Shown here: in pieces, positions 6,558-14,628 of the stretch
Numbering within the stretch: position 1 is the stretch's first letter
How the letters are laid out: each line of letters opens with the position of its first letter
DNA from: Stenotrophomonas africana
Lineage (GTDB): Bacteria; Pseudomonadota; Gammaproteobacteria; Xanthomonadales; Xanthomonadaceae
Length of the DNA stretch: 64,000 nucleotides
Direction of reading: 5' to 3'
Assembly (NCBI RefSeq): GCF_013004645.1
Contig: NZ_JABEME010000006.1
Coordinates: forward strand, 186,001 to 250,000
The notes under the pieces: generated by a model
The model's input: only the letters and a program-made list of their open reading frames with translations
Databases searched by the model: none
Told to the model about the DNA's origin: nothing
Translations under genes and position numbers: made by a program

Positions 6558-8879
6558 ATGATGAGCGCGCCCACACCGATGGGATCGCCGGGCCGTGACC
6601 CGGTCCAGCTTCAGCGTGCCCGGGACATGGTCCTGCCGGCGCTGTGCCAGGCGTTCGGGGCCGCATTGGCGCGTTTCGACGATGCACTGTTCGACCGGGC
6701 CGGCAATGCAGGCTCATCGCAGCTGCTGTTCCTGGATGCGATGCGCGAGCTGCGCCGCCGCCGCGAGGACATCGCCGCCGCCTTCGCCGGCCACCTGCAG
6801 CGGGCCTGGGATGCACTGGCCGGTGGCGAGCCGCTGTCGGCCGAAACCACCCTGTCCGGGCCGGCCGAGGATGGCCTGAGCCTTCTGGCTGAACATGTAC
6901 TGGAGTCGCGGCTGGCGGTGCGCAATTTCGCCACCGTGCTGCTGCGCGACTTCAAGCCGGTGCTGGCGCGGCTGGACCGTCGCCTGGGCCGCTTGATCGG
7001 CGGCGCCGAGCTGGATGCCGACCACAACCCGGTCAGCCCCGAACACCTGGGCGTGGCCATCCATGAGGCTTTTGCCGGCTGTGAGCTGGCGCCGGAAGTG
7101 CACCTGGTGCTGATCAAACTGTGCGAGCGCGACCTGCGCGCGCCGGTCGGCCGCATCTACGAGAAGCTGGACGAGCAGTTGGCCGCCGCTGGCGTGATGT
7201 CGCAGATGGGGGCGCCGCGGCGTCCGTTGTCGACCGCGCCCGACCCGCGCATGGCGCCGGGAGTGGACGATCTGGTCGAGCCGCGCCACGCGGCGGGCTT
7301 CGAATCCGAATTCGGTGATGATGAACAGGCCGCGCCGGCCTGGGCGCAGCGTTTCGCCGCGCGCTGGTCCGAGCGCCGTGGCCACATGCAGCAGCATCTC
7401 GGGGGCGAGGACGCCGGCAGTGGTGAGGCGTATGCCGGCCAGCAGGGCATGTTGCTGGAGGCCCTGCACGAGCTGCTGCAGCAGACCCGCCACGTTCGCG
7501 AGGACGCCACCTCGGCCGCACAGGTCGCGGTCGGCCAGCACCGCCCGTTGAGCCAGCGCGAGATGATGTCGGTGCTGTCGCTGCTGCAGGCCACGCCCAG
7601 TGCGACGCTGCGTGCGGCCATCGGCGAGGATGGCGAATCGCTGGCGCAGCGGTTGAAGAGTGAAGTGCTGTCCAGCGCCACCCGCCTCGGCGTCGATCCC
7701 GGCCAGACCCGCCTGGACCCACAGGACGAGGACGCGATCGATCTGGTCGGCATGCTGTTCGACGTGATGCTGGACGAGCGCGAGCTGGAAGGTCGCTCGC
7801 GCGAGCTGATCGGCCGCCTGGTGGTGCCGTTCGTCAAGGTCGCCATGCTCGACCGCCGTATGTTCGTGCAGAAGACCCACCCGGCCCGCAAGCTGCTCAA
7901 CTCGCTGGCCGAAGCCTGCGAGGGCAATACCGGCGAAAGCCAGGCCGAGCGCATGCTGATGGCCAAGGTCGAGGAGATCATCGAACGCCTGGTGGCCGAG
8001 TTCAACGAGAATCTGGCGATCTTCCTGACGCTGGAAGAAGAGTTCCGCGAGTTCCTCGTACAGCATCGCCGCCGCGTGGAAATCGCCGAGCGTCGCGCCG
8101 CCGAAACGCAGCGCGGCCAGGAAAAACTGGAAATGGCCCGCAGCCGTGCCGGTGCCGAACTGGACCGCCGCATCGGCGATGCCACCCTGCCGCCGGCCAT
8201 TGCCGAGTTCCTGCGCCAGCCGTGGCAGCACCACCTGACCCTGGCGCTGTTGCGCGAGGGCGAGGAGGGCGCGTCGGTGGCCGAGGCACTGAGCCTGGCT
8301 GACGGCCTGCTGGAGGAAGTGGCCGAGGCCCGCCGCCAGATCGTCGGCAAACCGTGGCTGCAGGCCTGGCAGCCGGTGCTGGCCAAGGTATTCGCCAGCG
8401 TGGGTGTGCATGGTGATGCCGCCACCGGCGCCATCGATGCCCTGCATGACACCCTGCAGGGCATTGCCGAATCGCGGCCGGAACTGCAGCGCGCGCTGCC
8501 GGAGCTGCCGCAGGTCGCCTTGCCGGCGCCGCCGGTGGCTGAATCGCCAGCGGTCGAGCTGGGCGGGCAGATCGACGCCGACGACTTCGACAACGCCGAC
8601 GCCGACCGCTTCCGACGCATGGAAATCGGCAACTGGCTGGACTTCGTCGACAAGGATGGCAAGGTGCAGGCCGGCAAGCTGTCCTGGGTCAGCCCGATTT
8701 CCTCGCGCCTGCTGTTCGTCAACCGCCGCGGCGTGCGCTTCTGCGTGGCCTCGCCGGAAGAACTGGCGGTGATGGTGCGGCTGGGCCGCCTGCGCGCCCA
8801 CGTCGACGATGGCGCCTTCGACAGCGCGATGCAGGGTGTGATCGATCGGCTGGACCCGGGCAGCGCAACACTGCACTGA
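6558..8879 (+). CDS. DUF1631 family protein
   Basis: 773 residues, matching the DUF1631 family of large soluble proteobacterial proteins with no assigned function (sometimes mislabelled thymidine phosphorylase). It is mostly alpha-helical. A charged helical stretch (EEFREFLVQHRRRVEIAERR) lies around residues 495-530. A distinct small C-terminal domain, about residues 685-770, contains MEIGNWLDFVDKDG, KLSWVSPISSRLLFVNRRG and ELAVMVRLGRLR; its look is PilZ-like, so a regulatory or nucleotide-sensing role is possible but unproven. GGGGAG 10 bases upstream supports the ATG at 6558; the ATG at 6561 is adjacent. It has its own leader hairpin. Confidence 0.82.
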   Translation: MMSAPTPMGSPGRDPVQLQRARDMVLPALCQAFGAALARFDDALFDRAGNAGSSQLLFLDAMRELRRRREDIAAAFAGHLQRAWDALAGGEPLSAETTLSGPAEDGLSLLAEHVLESRLAVRNFATVLLRDFKPVLARLDRRLGRLIGGAELDADHNPVSPEHLGVAIHEAFAGCELAPEVHLVLIKLCERDLRAPVGRIYEKLDEQLAAAGVMSQMGAPRRPLSTAPDPRMAPGVDDLVEPRHAAGFESEFGDDEQAAPAWAQRFAARWSERRGHMQQHLGGEDAGSGEAYAGQQGMLLEALHELLQQTRHVREDATSAAQVAVGQHRPLSQREMMSVLSLLQATPSATLRAAIGEDGESLAQRLKSEVLSSATRLGVDPGQTRLDPQDEDAIDLVGMLFDVMLDERELEGRSRELIGRLVVPFVKVAMLDRRMFVQKTHPARKLLNSLAEACEGNTGESQAERMLMAKVEEIIERLVAEFNENLAIFLTLEEEFREFLVQHRRRVEIAERRAAETQRGQEKLEMARSRAGAELDRRIGDATLPPAIAEFLRQPWQHHLTLALLREGEEGASVAEALSLADGLLEEVAEARRQIVGKPWLQAWQPVLAKVFASVGVHGDAATGAIDALHDTLQGIAESRPELQRALPELPQVALPAPPVAESPAVELGGQIDADDFDNADADRFRRMEIGNWLDFVDKDGKVQAGKLSWVSPISSRLLFVNRRGVRFCVASPEELAVMVRLGRLRAHVDDGAFDSAMQGVIDRLDPGSATLH

Positions 8880-8931
8880 GCCGTGGCCGCCTGCTAGGAT
8901 CGGGAAAACTCACCGATCAGCGGGGACCTGC

Positions 8932-10011
8932 ATGGCCGTGGCGTTGCTGGGGATCAAGGAGACCGCGCCGGGCGAACGGCGCGTGGCGTTGACGCCGGAA
9001 ACCGCGCGCAAGCTCGGTGCTCTCGGCATTACCGTCTGGTACGAGGCCGGCGCCGGCTTGGCGGCAGGCTTCACCGATGCCGCCTATGACGATGCCGGCG
9101 CACGTGTGTTCGACGCGGGCCGTTGGGGCGAGATCGACATCCTGCTGTGCGTGCAGGCGCCGCCGGCGTCGGTACTGGAAAAGCTCAAGCCCGCTGCCAG
9201 CGTGGTCGGCCTGCTGGCCCCGGCCAGTGATCCGGCGCTTGCGGCATTGGCCGCTGGCGACCGCCTGCAGCTGTTCCCGCTGCAGCAGCTGCCGCGCACC
9301 ACCCGCGCGCAGGCGATGGATGTGCTCAGTTCGCAGGCGGGCATGGCCGGCTACAAGGCCGCGCTGATCGCAGCCGAACGCGCACCGCGTTTCTTCCCGA
9401 TGCTGACCACTGCGGCCGGTACCGTGCGCCCGGCCAAGGTATTGGTGATCGGTGCCGGCGTGGCCGGCCTGCAGGCCATTGCCACCGCGCGCCGGTTGGG
9501 CGCACAGGTGGAAGGTTTCGACGTGCGCCCGGAAACCCGCGAGCAGATCCAGTCGCTGGGCGCGCGCTTCCTCGATCTTGGCGTGAGCGCGGCCGGTGAA
9601 GGCGGCTATGCGCGCGCGTTGACCGAAGAGGAACGTGCCGAGCAGCAGCGCCGGCTGGCCGACCACCTGCGCAGCGTGGATGTGGTGATCTGTACCGCAG
9701 CGGTGCCGGGGCGACCGGCGCCGACGATCGTGACTGCCGCAATGGTGGAAGGCATGGCCACCGGCAGCGTGATCGTGGACCTGGCGGCGGAGAGCGGCGG
9801 CAACTGCGCACTGACCCAGCCGGGGCAGTGCATCGAGCATCAGGGCGTGACCATCGACGGCCCGCTGGGCCTGGCCAGCCGCGGCGCGACCCAGGCCAGC
9901 GAGATGTATGCGCGCAACCTGCTCAACTTCGTCGCGCTGTTCGTGCGCGAAGGGCAGCTCGGTTTCGACTGGGAAGACGAGTTGCTGGCCAAGACGCGCT
10001 GGCAAGCGTGA
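8932..10011 (+). CDS. pntAA: NAD(P) transhydrogenase alpha subunit part 1 (PntAA)
   Basis: 359 residues, the NAD(H)-binding domain I of the membrane proton-translocating transhydrogenase, which moves hydride between NADH and NADP+ using the proton gradient. The Rossmann motif GAGVAGLQAIATARRLGA is near residue 170. The conserved N-terminus KETAPGERRVALTPE and the late motifs GRPAPTIVT and IVDLAAESGGNC are typical. This is the split form, whose membrane partners PntAB and PntB are encoded about 1.6 kb downstream instead of immediately after. A GTAG repeat follows the stop. Confidence 0.92.
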   Translation: MAVALLGIKETAPGERRVALTPETARKLGALGITVWYEAGAGLAAGFTDAAYDDAGARVFDAGRWGEIDILLCVQAPPASVLEKLKPAASVVGLLAPASDPALAALAAGDRLQLFPLQQLPRTTRAQAMDVLSSQAGMAGYKAALIAAERAPRFFPMLTTAAGTVRPAKVLVIGAGVAGLQAIATARRLGAQVEGFDVRPETREQIQSLGARFLDLGVSAAGEGGYARALTEEERAEQQRRLADHLRSVDVVICTAAVPGRPAPTIVTAAMVEGMATGSVIVDLAAESGGNCALTQPGQCIEHQGVTIDGPLGLASRGATQASEMYARNLLNFVALFVREGQLGFDWEDELLAKTRWQA

Positions 10012-10026
10012 TCTGACCTGCATGCT

Positions 10027-10093
10027 GTAGAGCCGAGCCCATGCTCGGCTTGCGCAGACGCGATGAAGCAGCCGGGCGTGGGCTCGGCGCTAC
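10027..10093. repeat. SMAG-type REP pair (agccgagc core)
   Basis: gtagagccgagcccatgctcggc at the left is mirrored by gggctcggcgctac at the right. This core variant differs from the ccggcc type. It lies between the convergent pntAA and DUF3106 genes. Confidence 0.85.
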
Positions 10094-10111
10094 AGAGGAT
10101 TGAATCTGGTC

Positions 10112-10576
10112 TTACCGCGGCTTCGCCGGCGGCGGGTTCTCGCGCACCCAGTCCTTGCGCTGTTCCGGCGTCATCTGCGACCAGCGCTCGCGCAGTGCAT
10201 CGCGCTGCGCGGGCGGCAGGTCCCGCATCTGGCCGAACAGGGCCCGGGCCTGCTCACGCTGTTCCGGGCTCATGTGCTCGAAGCGGCGCAGGCCACGGCG
10301 GGCCTTGTCGCGTTCCTCAGGGCTCATCGACTGCCAGCGCTGGCCATGCGAGAGCATGCGCTGGCGCTGGCCGGCATCGGCACTGTTCCAGCGGTCGCGC
10401 AGCGGCGCCAGCAGCGATTCCCGCTGTGCTTCACTCAGCTGTTCCCAGGCCGGCAGCGGTGCGGCCGGCGCGGGGCGTGCGGCAGGGGCGGGCGCGGCGC
10501 TCTGCGCCAGTGCCGGGAGGGCCGGCAGCAGCAACAGGGTCATCAGCAGGGGCAGGGCGTGCAGTCGGGACATCAT
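10112..10576 (-). CDS. DUF3106 domain protein, exported
   Basis: 154 residues. A Sec signal peptide (hydrophobic LPLLMTLLLLPALPALAQ) is followed by a Pro/Ala linker and repeated short helical units carrying W..L...QR, MSPEER, MSPEQRE and MTPEQRK. This is the DUF3106 pattern and resembles the heat-rich helical repeats of periplasmic CpxP/Spy-like proteins. Probably periplasmic. It is the third gene of a sigma/membrane protein/DUF3106 operon and starts directly after the stop of the preceding gene (TGAATGATG). A periplasmic partner role in an envelope sensing circuit is inferred. Confidence 0.8.
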   Translation of the reverse strand: MMSRLHALPLLMTLLLLPALPALAQSAAPAPAARPAPAAPLPAWEQLSEAQRESLLAPLRDRWNSADAGQRQRMLSHGQRWQSMSPEERDKARRGLRRFEHMSPEQREQARALFGQMRDLPPAQRDALRERWSQMTPEQRKDWVRENPPPAKPR

Positions 10577-10903
10577 TCACTCCATCGCCAGGTCGGTATC
10601 GCCCAGCCACAGGTACAGATCGGGATTTTCGTCGTAGAGCGCGCTGTTGTCTTCCACCGAGGCAAGCACCGGTGCCGGCGCAGGGCCCGTCAGCCTGCCA
10701 TGGCCAGTGAACTGCAGGCCGATGCCCAGCGCCACCACCAGCGAACAGGCACTGGCCAGCCACCAGCGCCAGCGCCCGCGATGGGTGGCCGTGGCGCCGT
10801 GGCGAGCCTGGCGCAGCCGGGCCAGCGTTGCCGGCGACAGCGCGCGCAGCGACTGCGCGTGCAGGCTGCGCAGGGAGTCATCGGAAGGCAGGGAGCGGTT
10901 CAC
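10577..10903 (-). CDS. Small single-pass membrane protein, probable anti-sigma factor
   Basis: 108 residues. The N-terminal cytoplasmic part (SLRSLHAQSLRALSPATLARLRQAR) precedes one transmembrane segment, WWLASACSLVVALGIGLQF. The periplasmic tail is short and acidic (YDENPDLYLWLGDTDLAME). The GTG start overlaps the sigma-factor stop as GTGA. Topology and coupling to an ECF sigma gene fit an anti-sigma factor, but it lacks a recognisable zinc-type anti-sigma motif (HxxxCxxC), so the role is inferred from context only. Confidence 0.65.
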   Translation of the reverse strand: MNRSLPSDDSLRSLHAQSLRALSPATLARLRQARHGATATHRGRWRWWLASACSLVVALGIGLQFTGHGRLTGPAPAPVLASVEDNSALYDENPDLYLWLGDTDLAME

Positions 10904-11484
10904 GGGTGGATCTCCAGGTAATCCTGCAGCGCCTGGCGGGCGCGTGCCAGATGGGTTTTTACCGCGCCTTCGCTGCAGCCCATGGCGCGGGCGGTGGTGG
11001 CCCCGTCCAGATCCTGCAGCACGCGCAGGGTGAACGCCTCGCGCTGGCGGGCGGGCAGGCGGCGCAACGCGTCCACCAGCTGCTGGTACTGCTGGCGCTG
11101 TTCATGCGCCTGTGCCGGGTCCGGGCCGGGGTCGGCCCAGTCGATCTCGCCGCCTTCCGCGTCCTGGTTGTCGCGCCAGAACGGCAGGCGGAAACGGCGC
11201 CGGCGCTGCACGTCGATCACGCGCCGGCGCAGGATGCTCCAGAACAGCGGCGCCCATTCGGCGGCCGGCTTGTCGGCGTAGTCCAGCATGCGCAACAGCG
11301 CGTCCTGCACCGCGTCCATGGCGTCTTCGCGCTGGCGCAACCCGGCCTCGGCAAAGCGGAACGCACGCGGGCCGACACTGGCCAGGAACGCCTCCAGCGA
11401 TGCCGGCAGGGCATCGGTCTCGGCGCTCGGGGGGACGGGGCTGCTCACCAGCACAGGGTACGGTTCCTCGCTCGGGGTCACCAT
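10900..11484 (-). CDS. RNA polymerase sigma factor, ECF (sigma-70 family)
   Basis: 194 residues. Region 2 is FRFAEAGLRQREDAMDAVQDALLRMLDY with the core-binding DAxQDAxL pattern. Region 4 is LPARQREAFTLRVLQDLDG with the helix-turn-helix TTARAMGCSEGAVKTHLARAR. The two are joined by an acidic linker. Likely directs transcription of a small envelope or stress regulon including its own operon. I prefer the ATG at 11484; a TTG two codons upstream is possible. It is divergent from pntAB and heads a three-gene cassette lying inside the transhydrogenase gene set. Confidence 0.88.
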   Translation of the reverse strand: MVTPSEEPYPVLVSSPVPPSAETDALPASLEAFLASVGPRAFRFAEAGLRQREDAMDAVQDALLRMLDYADKPAAEWAPLFWSILRRRVIDVQRRRRFRLPFWRDNQDAEGGEIDWADPGPDPAQAHEQRQQYQQLVDALRRLPARQREAFTLRVLQDLDGATTARAMGCSEGAVKTHLARARQALQDYLEIHP

Positions 11485-11582
11485 CGACAACGCGTGAGCG
11501 CGGCTTCGGTTGACGCCGGGCGCGCACCAGGTTCAGCCCATGGTTATGATGGGACGACGAAGACAGAGCAGGAGCGTTGCCA

Positions 11583-11903
11583 GTGAGTGACGGGTTCGTA
11601 GCGCTGTACATCTTCATGCTGGCGGCCATTGCCGGCCACGTGATCATTTCGCGGGTGCCGGTGATCCTGCATACCCCGCTGATGTCGGGCTCCAACTTCA
11701 TCCACGGCATCGTGCTGATCGGCGCGATGGTGGTGCTGGGGCACGCGCAGACACCGCTGGAGAAAGCCCTGGGCTTCCTCGCCGTGGTACTCGGTGCCGG
11801 CAACGCCGCCGGTGGCTACGTGGTCACCGCGCGCATGCTGGAAATGTTCAAGCCGAGTGCGCCCAAGGGCGGCAAGGACGAGCCGAAGGAGCCGCAGGCT
11901 TGA
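11583..11903 (+). CDS. pntAB: NAD(P) transhydrogenase alpha subunit part 2 (PntAB)
   Basis: 106 residues with three hydrophobic segments (VALYIFMLAAIAGHVIIS, FIHGIVLIGAMVVLG and ALGFLAVVLGAGNAAGGYV), the membrane domain II part carried by the split alpha subunit. It ends with a Lys/Pro-rich tail. AGGAG at 11570-11574 is 8 bases before the GTG at 11583, so I prefer that start over the TTG at 11577. The stop overlaps the pntB start (TTGA). Confidence 0.9.
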   Translation: MSDGFVALYIFMLAAIAGHVIISRVPVILHTPLMSGSNFIHGIVLIGAMVVLGHAQTPLEKALGFLAVVLGAGNAAGGYVVTARMLEMFKPSAPKGGKDEPKEPQA

Positions 11904-13360
11904 ACATCAGCACCGTCGAACTGCTCGATTGGCTGGTCAAGGCCAGCTACCTCGTCGCCGCCACGCTGTTCCTGCTGGGCCTGCAGCGCATGGCCTCGCC
12001 GCTGACCGCGCGCAGCGGCATCCGCTGGGCGGGGCTGGGCATGCTGCTGGCCACGGTGGCGACGTTCTTCCTTCCCGAACTGCACAACGTGCCGCTGATC
12101 CTGGTGGCGCTGCTGCTGGGCGCGGGCTTGGCCTGGTGGTCGGCCGGGAAGGTTGCCATCACCGACATGCCGCAGATGGTGGCGCTGTACAACGGCATGG
12201 GCGGTGGCTCGGCGGCGGCCATCGGCGCGGTGGAACTGCTGCGCTACGCCTTCCTCGCCAACCGCGATACCAGCCACTGGAGTGCACAGGCACTGGCCGA
12301 CCTGGCCGCGCGCCAGCCATCGGGCATGGTGCTGCTGCTGGCGGTGGTCGGCGCGGCGATCGGTGCGGTGTCGCTGTCCGGTTCGGTGATCGCCTGGGCC
12401 AAGCTGGACGGGCGCCTGGACAAGCGCGTGACCTGGCCCGGCCAGCAGGTGATGAACCTGCTGGTGGCACTGGCGGTGGTGGTGCTGGCGATCATCGCGG
12501 CCAGCACGCTCAATACCTGGGCGATCGTCGCCTTCTTCGTGCTGGCGCTGGCGCTGGGCGTGCTGATGACGTTGCCGATCGGTGGCGCCGACATGCCGGT
12601 GGTGATCTCGCTGTACAACGCGTTTACCGGCCTGGCGGTGTCGTTCGAAGGCTACGTGCTGGGCAACGAGGCATTGATCATCGCCGGCATGATGGTCGGC
12701 GCGGCCGGCATCCTGCTGACCCGGCTGATGGCCAAGGCGATGAACCGGCCGATCCGCAACGTGCTGTTCTCCAACTTCGGCGGCGGTGCCGACGGCGAAG
12801 CGCAGACGATCACCGGTGCGCAGAAGCCGATTGAAGCGCCGGACGTTGCGGCGATGATGGCCTACGCCGAACGCGTGGTGATCGTGCCGGGATACGGCAT
12901 GGCCGTGGCGCAGGCCCAGCACAAGATCTGGGAGCTGGCACAGCGGCTGGGCCAGCGCGGGGTGAAGGTGAAGTTCGCCATCCACCCGGTGGCCGGGCGC
13001 ATGCCCGGGCACATGAACGTGCTGCTGGCCGAAGCGGGCGTGCCGTACGATCTGATCGCCGACATGGACGACATCAACCCGGAGTTCGCCAACACCGACG
13101 TGGTGCTGGTGATCGGTGCCAACGACGTGGTCAATCCGGTGGCACGCACCGACCCGGCCAGCCCGATCTACGGCATGCCGGTGCTGGACGTGGTCAACGC
13201 GCGCAACGTGGTGGTGATCAAGCGCGGCAAGGGCACCGGCTTCGCCGGCATCGAGAATGCGCTGTTCTATGCCGACAACACCCGCATGCTGTACGGCGAT
13301 GGTGCGGAAGCGGCGGCCTCGCTGGTGAGCGAGTTGAAGGCGCTCGACGGCGGGCACTGA
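11900..13360 (+). CDS. pntB: NAD(P) transhydrogenase beta subunit (PntB)
   Basis: 486 residues. The N-terminal half is membrane domain II with many hydrophobic helices. The C-terminal half is the NADP(H)-binding domain III, recognisable by VVIVPGYGMAVAQAQH, AIHPVAGRMPGHMNVLLAEA and VLVIGANDVVNP. A TTG start overlaps the pntAB stop, with AGGAG 9 bases upstream. It forms the proton channel with PntAB. A GC-rich palindrome follows 5 bases after the stop. Confidence 0.94.
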   Translation: MNISTVELLDWLVKASYLVAATLFLLGLQRMASPLTARSGIRWAGLGMLLATVATFFLPELHNVPLILVALLLGAGLAWWSAGKVAITDMPQMVALYNGMGGGSAAAIGAVELLRYAFLANRDTSHWSAQALADLAARQPSGMVLLLAVVGAAIGAVSLSGSVIAWAKLDGRLDKRVTWPGQQVMNLLVALAVVVLAIIAASTLNTWAIVAFFVLALALGVLMTLPIGGADMPVVISLYNAFTGLAVSFEGYVLGNEALIIAGMMVGAAGILLTRLMAKAMNRPIRNVLFSNFGGGADGEAQTITGAQKPIEAPDVAAMMAYAERVVIVPGYGMAVAQAQHKIWELAQRLGQRGVKVKFAIHPVAGRMPGHMNVLLAEAGVPYDLIADMDDINPEFANTDVVLVIGANDVVNPVARTDPASPIYGMPVLDVVNARNVVVIKRGKGTGFAGIENALFYADNTRMLYGDGAEAAASLVSELKALDGGH

Positions 13361-13365
13361 GATCC

Positions 13366-13404
13366 GGGGTCGGATCCCTTTCCACAGGAAAGGGCTCTGA
13401 CCCC
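13366..13404. terminator. Long palindrome after pntB
   Basis: Arms ggggtcggatccctttcc and ggaaagggctctgacccc pair at 16 of 18 positions around a 3-base loop. There is no T-run on the plus strand. It could serve as a terminator or mRNA-stabilising hairpin; it looks like a mobile palindrome distinct from SMAG. Confidence 0.55.
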
Positions 13405-13417
13405 ATATGCGCAGCCT

Positions 13418-13441
13418 CATCCACGCGTGGCGTGGATCTAC
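13418..13441. repeat. Single SMAG-type palindrome (atccacg core)
   Basis: catccacgcgtggcgtggat followed by ctac: a solitary member with the atccacgc/gcgtggat stem, 35 bases before the end of the minus-strand membrane protein gene. Confidence 0.75.
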
Positions 13442-13475
13442 CCGGAAAGCACAACGCGCACGGGGGGCATCGCGG

Positions 13476-13895
13476 TCAGCGCGCCAGCCAGGCGCCCACG
13501 GCAACACCCACGGCCAGCCAGATCCATTCCACCGCGCCGTTGGCCAGGGTAATCAGGGTCCAGGCCAGGTGCGGACCCATCCGCATCGTGGCGTCCCACA
13601 GGTCCAGCCCGATCGAACCGCCCATCCAGGCGCTGGCGATGGTCCAGTTGGCCACGGCGGCCACCAGCAGGGTGCCCAGCACGACCAGAGCGATGCGCAG
13701 CCGGCCCGGGCCCAGCGTACCCATGCGCAGCATGAACACCAGTTCCAGGGCGGTCAGTACCGCCATCCAGCCGACCTGCCGGCCGGTCATCAGCGCCAGC
13801 ACCGTCCAGGCGAGGGGAGCAACAAACAGGCCCAGCAACAGCATGATGGGCCAGAGCCAGGTCACGGTCCTGGCACGCGCGGCATTGAAGGACAT
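13476..13895 (-). CDS. Small integral membrane protein of unknown function
   Basis: 139 residues with about four transmembrane segments (LWPIMLLLGLFVAPLAWTVLAL, VGWMAVLTALELVFML, ALVVLGTLLVAAVANWTI and ITLANGAVEWIWLAVGVAVG). AGGGAG 6 bases before the ATG at 13895 supports this start. I do not recognise the family. It is a single gene, convergent with pntB and divergent from sufT. Confidence 0.7.
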   Translation of the reverse strand: MSFNAARARTVTWLWPIMLLLGLFVAPLAWTVLALMTGRQVGWMAVLTALELVFMLRMGTLGPGRLRIALVVLGTLLVAAVANWTIASAWMGGSIGLDLWDATMRMGPHLAWTLITLANGAVEWIWLAVGVAVGAWLAR

Positions 13896-14017
13896 CGAAG
13901 CTCCCTGAAGATCACCCACAGGATACTGTGGTTTGCCGCAGTGCACCGGCGGCAGCAGGGCGGCTGGGCTAGAATGCCGTCTTGCGTGGCCGCGGCCACG
14001 GCCCCATATCGGTCCCC

Positions 14018-14569
14018 ATGTATTCCCGTAGCAGCGAACCTGTCCACTTCGAACGCGATTGCGAGGCCGTGATGGTCCCGCAGGGCGATACCGTGACCCT
14101 GCCCGCCGGCAGCTATGGGTACATCACCCAGGCGCTGGGCGGCAGTTATTCGGTGTTTGTCGAGGGCAACCTGTTCCGCATCGCCGGCAAAGACGGCGAC
14201 GCCATCGGCAAGGAGGCGCCGGCACCGCTGGAACTGCCGGCCGATGCCACCGATGAACAGGTGGAACAGCTGGTATGGCAGCAGCTGCGCACCTGCTTCG
14301 ATCCGGAAATCCCGGTGAACATCGTCGAACTGGGCCTGGTCTACGAAGTCGAGATCAAGCACCTGGACGAAGGCAAGCGCGAGATCGACGTGAAGATGAC
14401 CCTGACCGCACCCGGCTGCGGCATGGGCGACATCCTCGTCGACGACGTGCGCAGCAAGCTCGAAATGATCCCGACGGTGGCCGAGGCCGACGTCGACCTG
14501 GTGTTCGACCCGCCGTGGAACCAGCACATGATGTCCGAGGCGGCCCGGCTCGAGACCGGCATGCTTTGA
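14018..14569 (+). CDS. sufT: Fe-S cluster assembly protein SufT (DUF59/MIP18 family)
   Basis: 183 residues. The C-terminal half is the MIP18/DUF59 domain, with CFDPEIPVNIVELGLVYEV and the conserved TAPGCGMGDILVDDV containing the conserved Cys; the N-terminal about 80 residues are the extension seen in SufT proteins. Family members help mature Fe-S proteins. No suf operon is adjacent. It is followed by ilvE after 59 bp; co-transcription is plausible. Confidence 0.85.
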   Translation: MYSRSSEPVHFERDCEAVMVPQGDTVTLPAGSYGYITQALGGSYSVFVEGNLFRIAGKDGDAIGKEAPAPLELPADATDEQVEQLVWQQLRTCFDPEIPVNIVELGLVYEVEIKHLDEGKREIDVKMTLTAPGCGMGDILVDDVRSKLEMIPTVAEADVDLVFDPPWNQHMMSEAARLETGML

Positions 14570-14628
14570 CCCACGGCCCGCAGTGACGCGGGCCCGGCAT
14601 TACCCGCAACCAGAACAGGAAATCTCCG

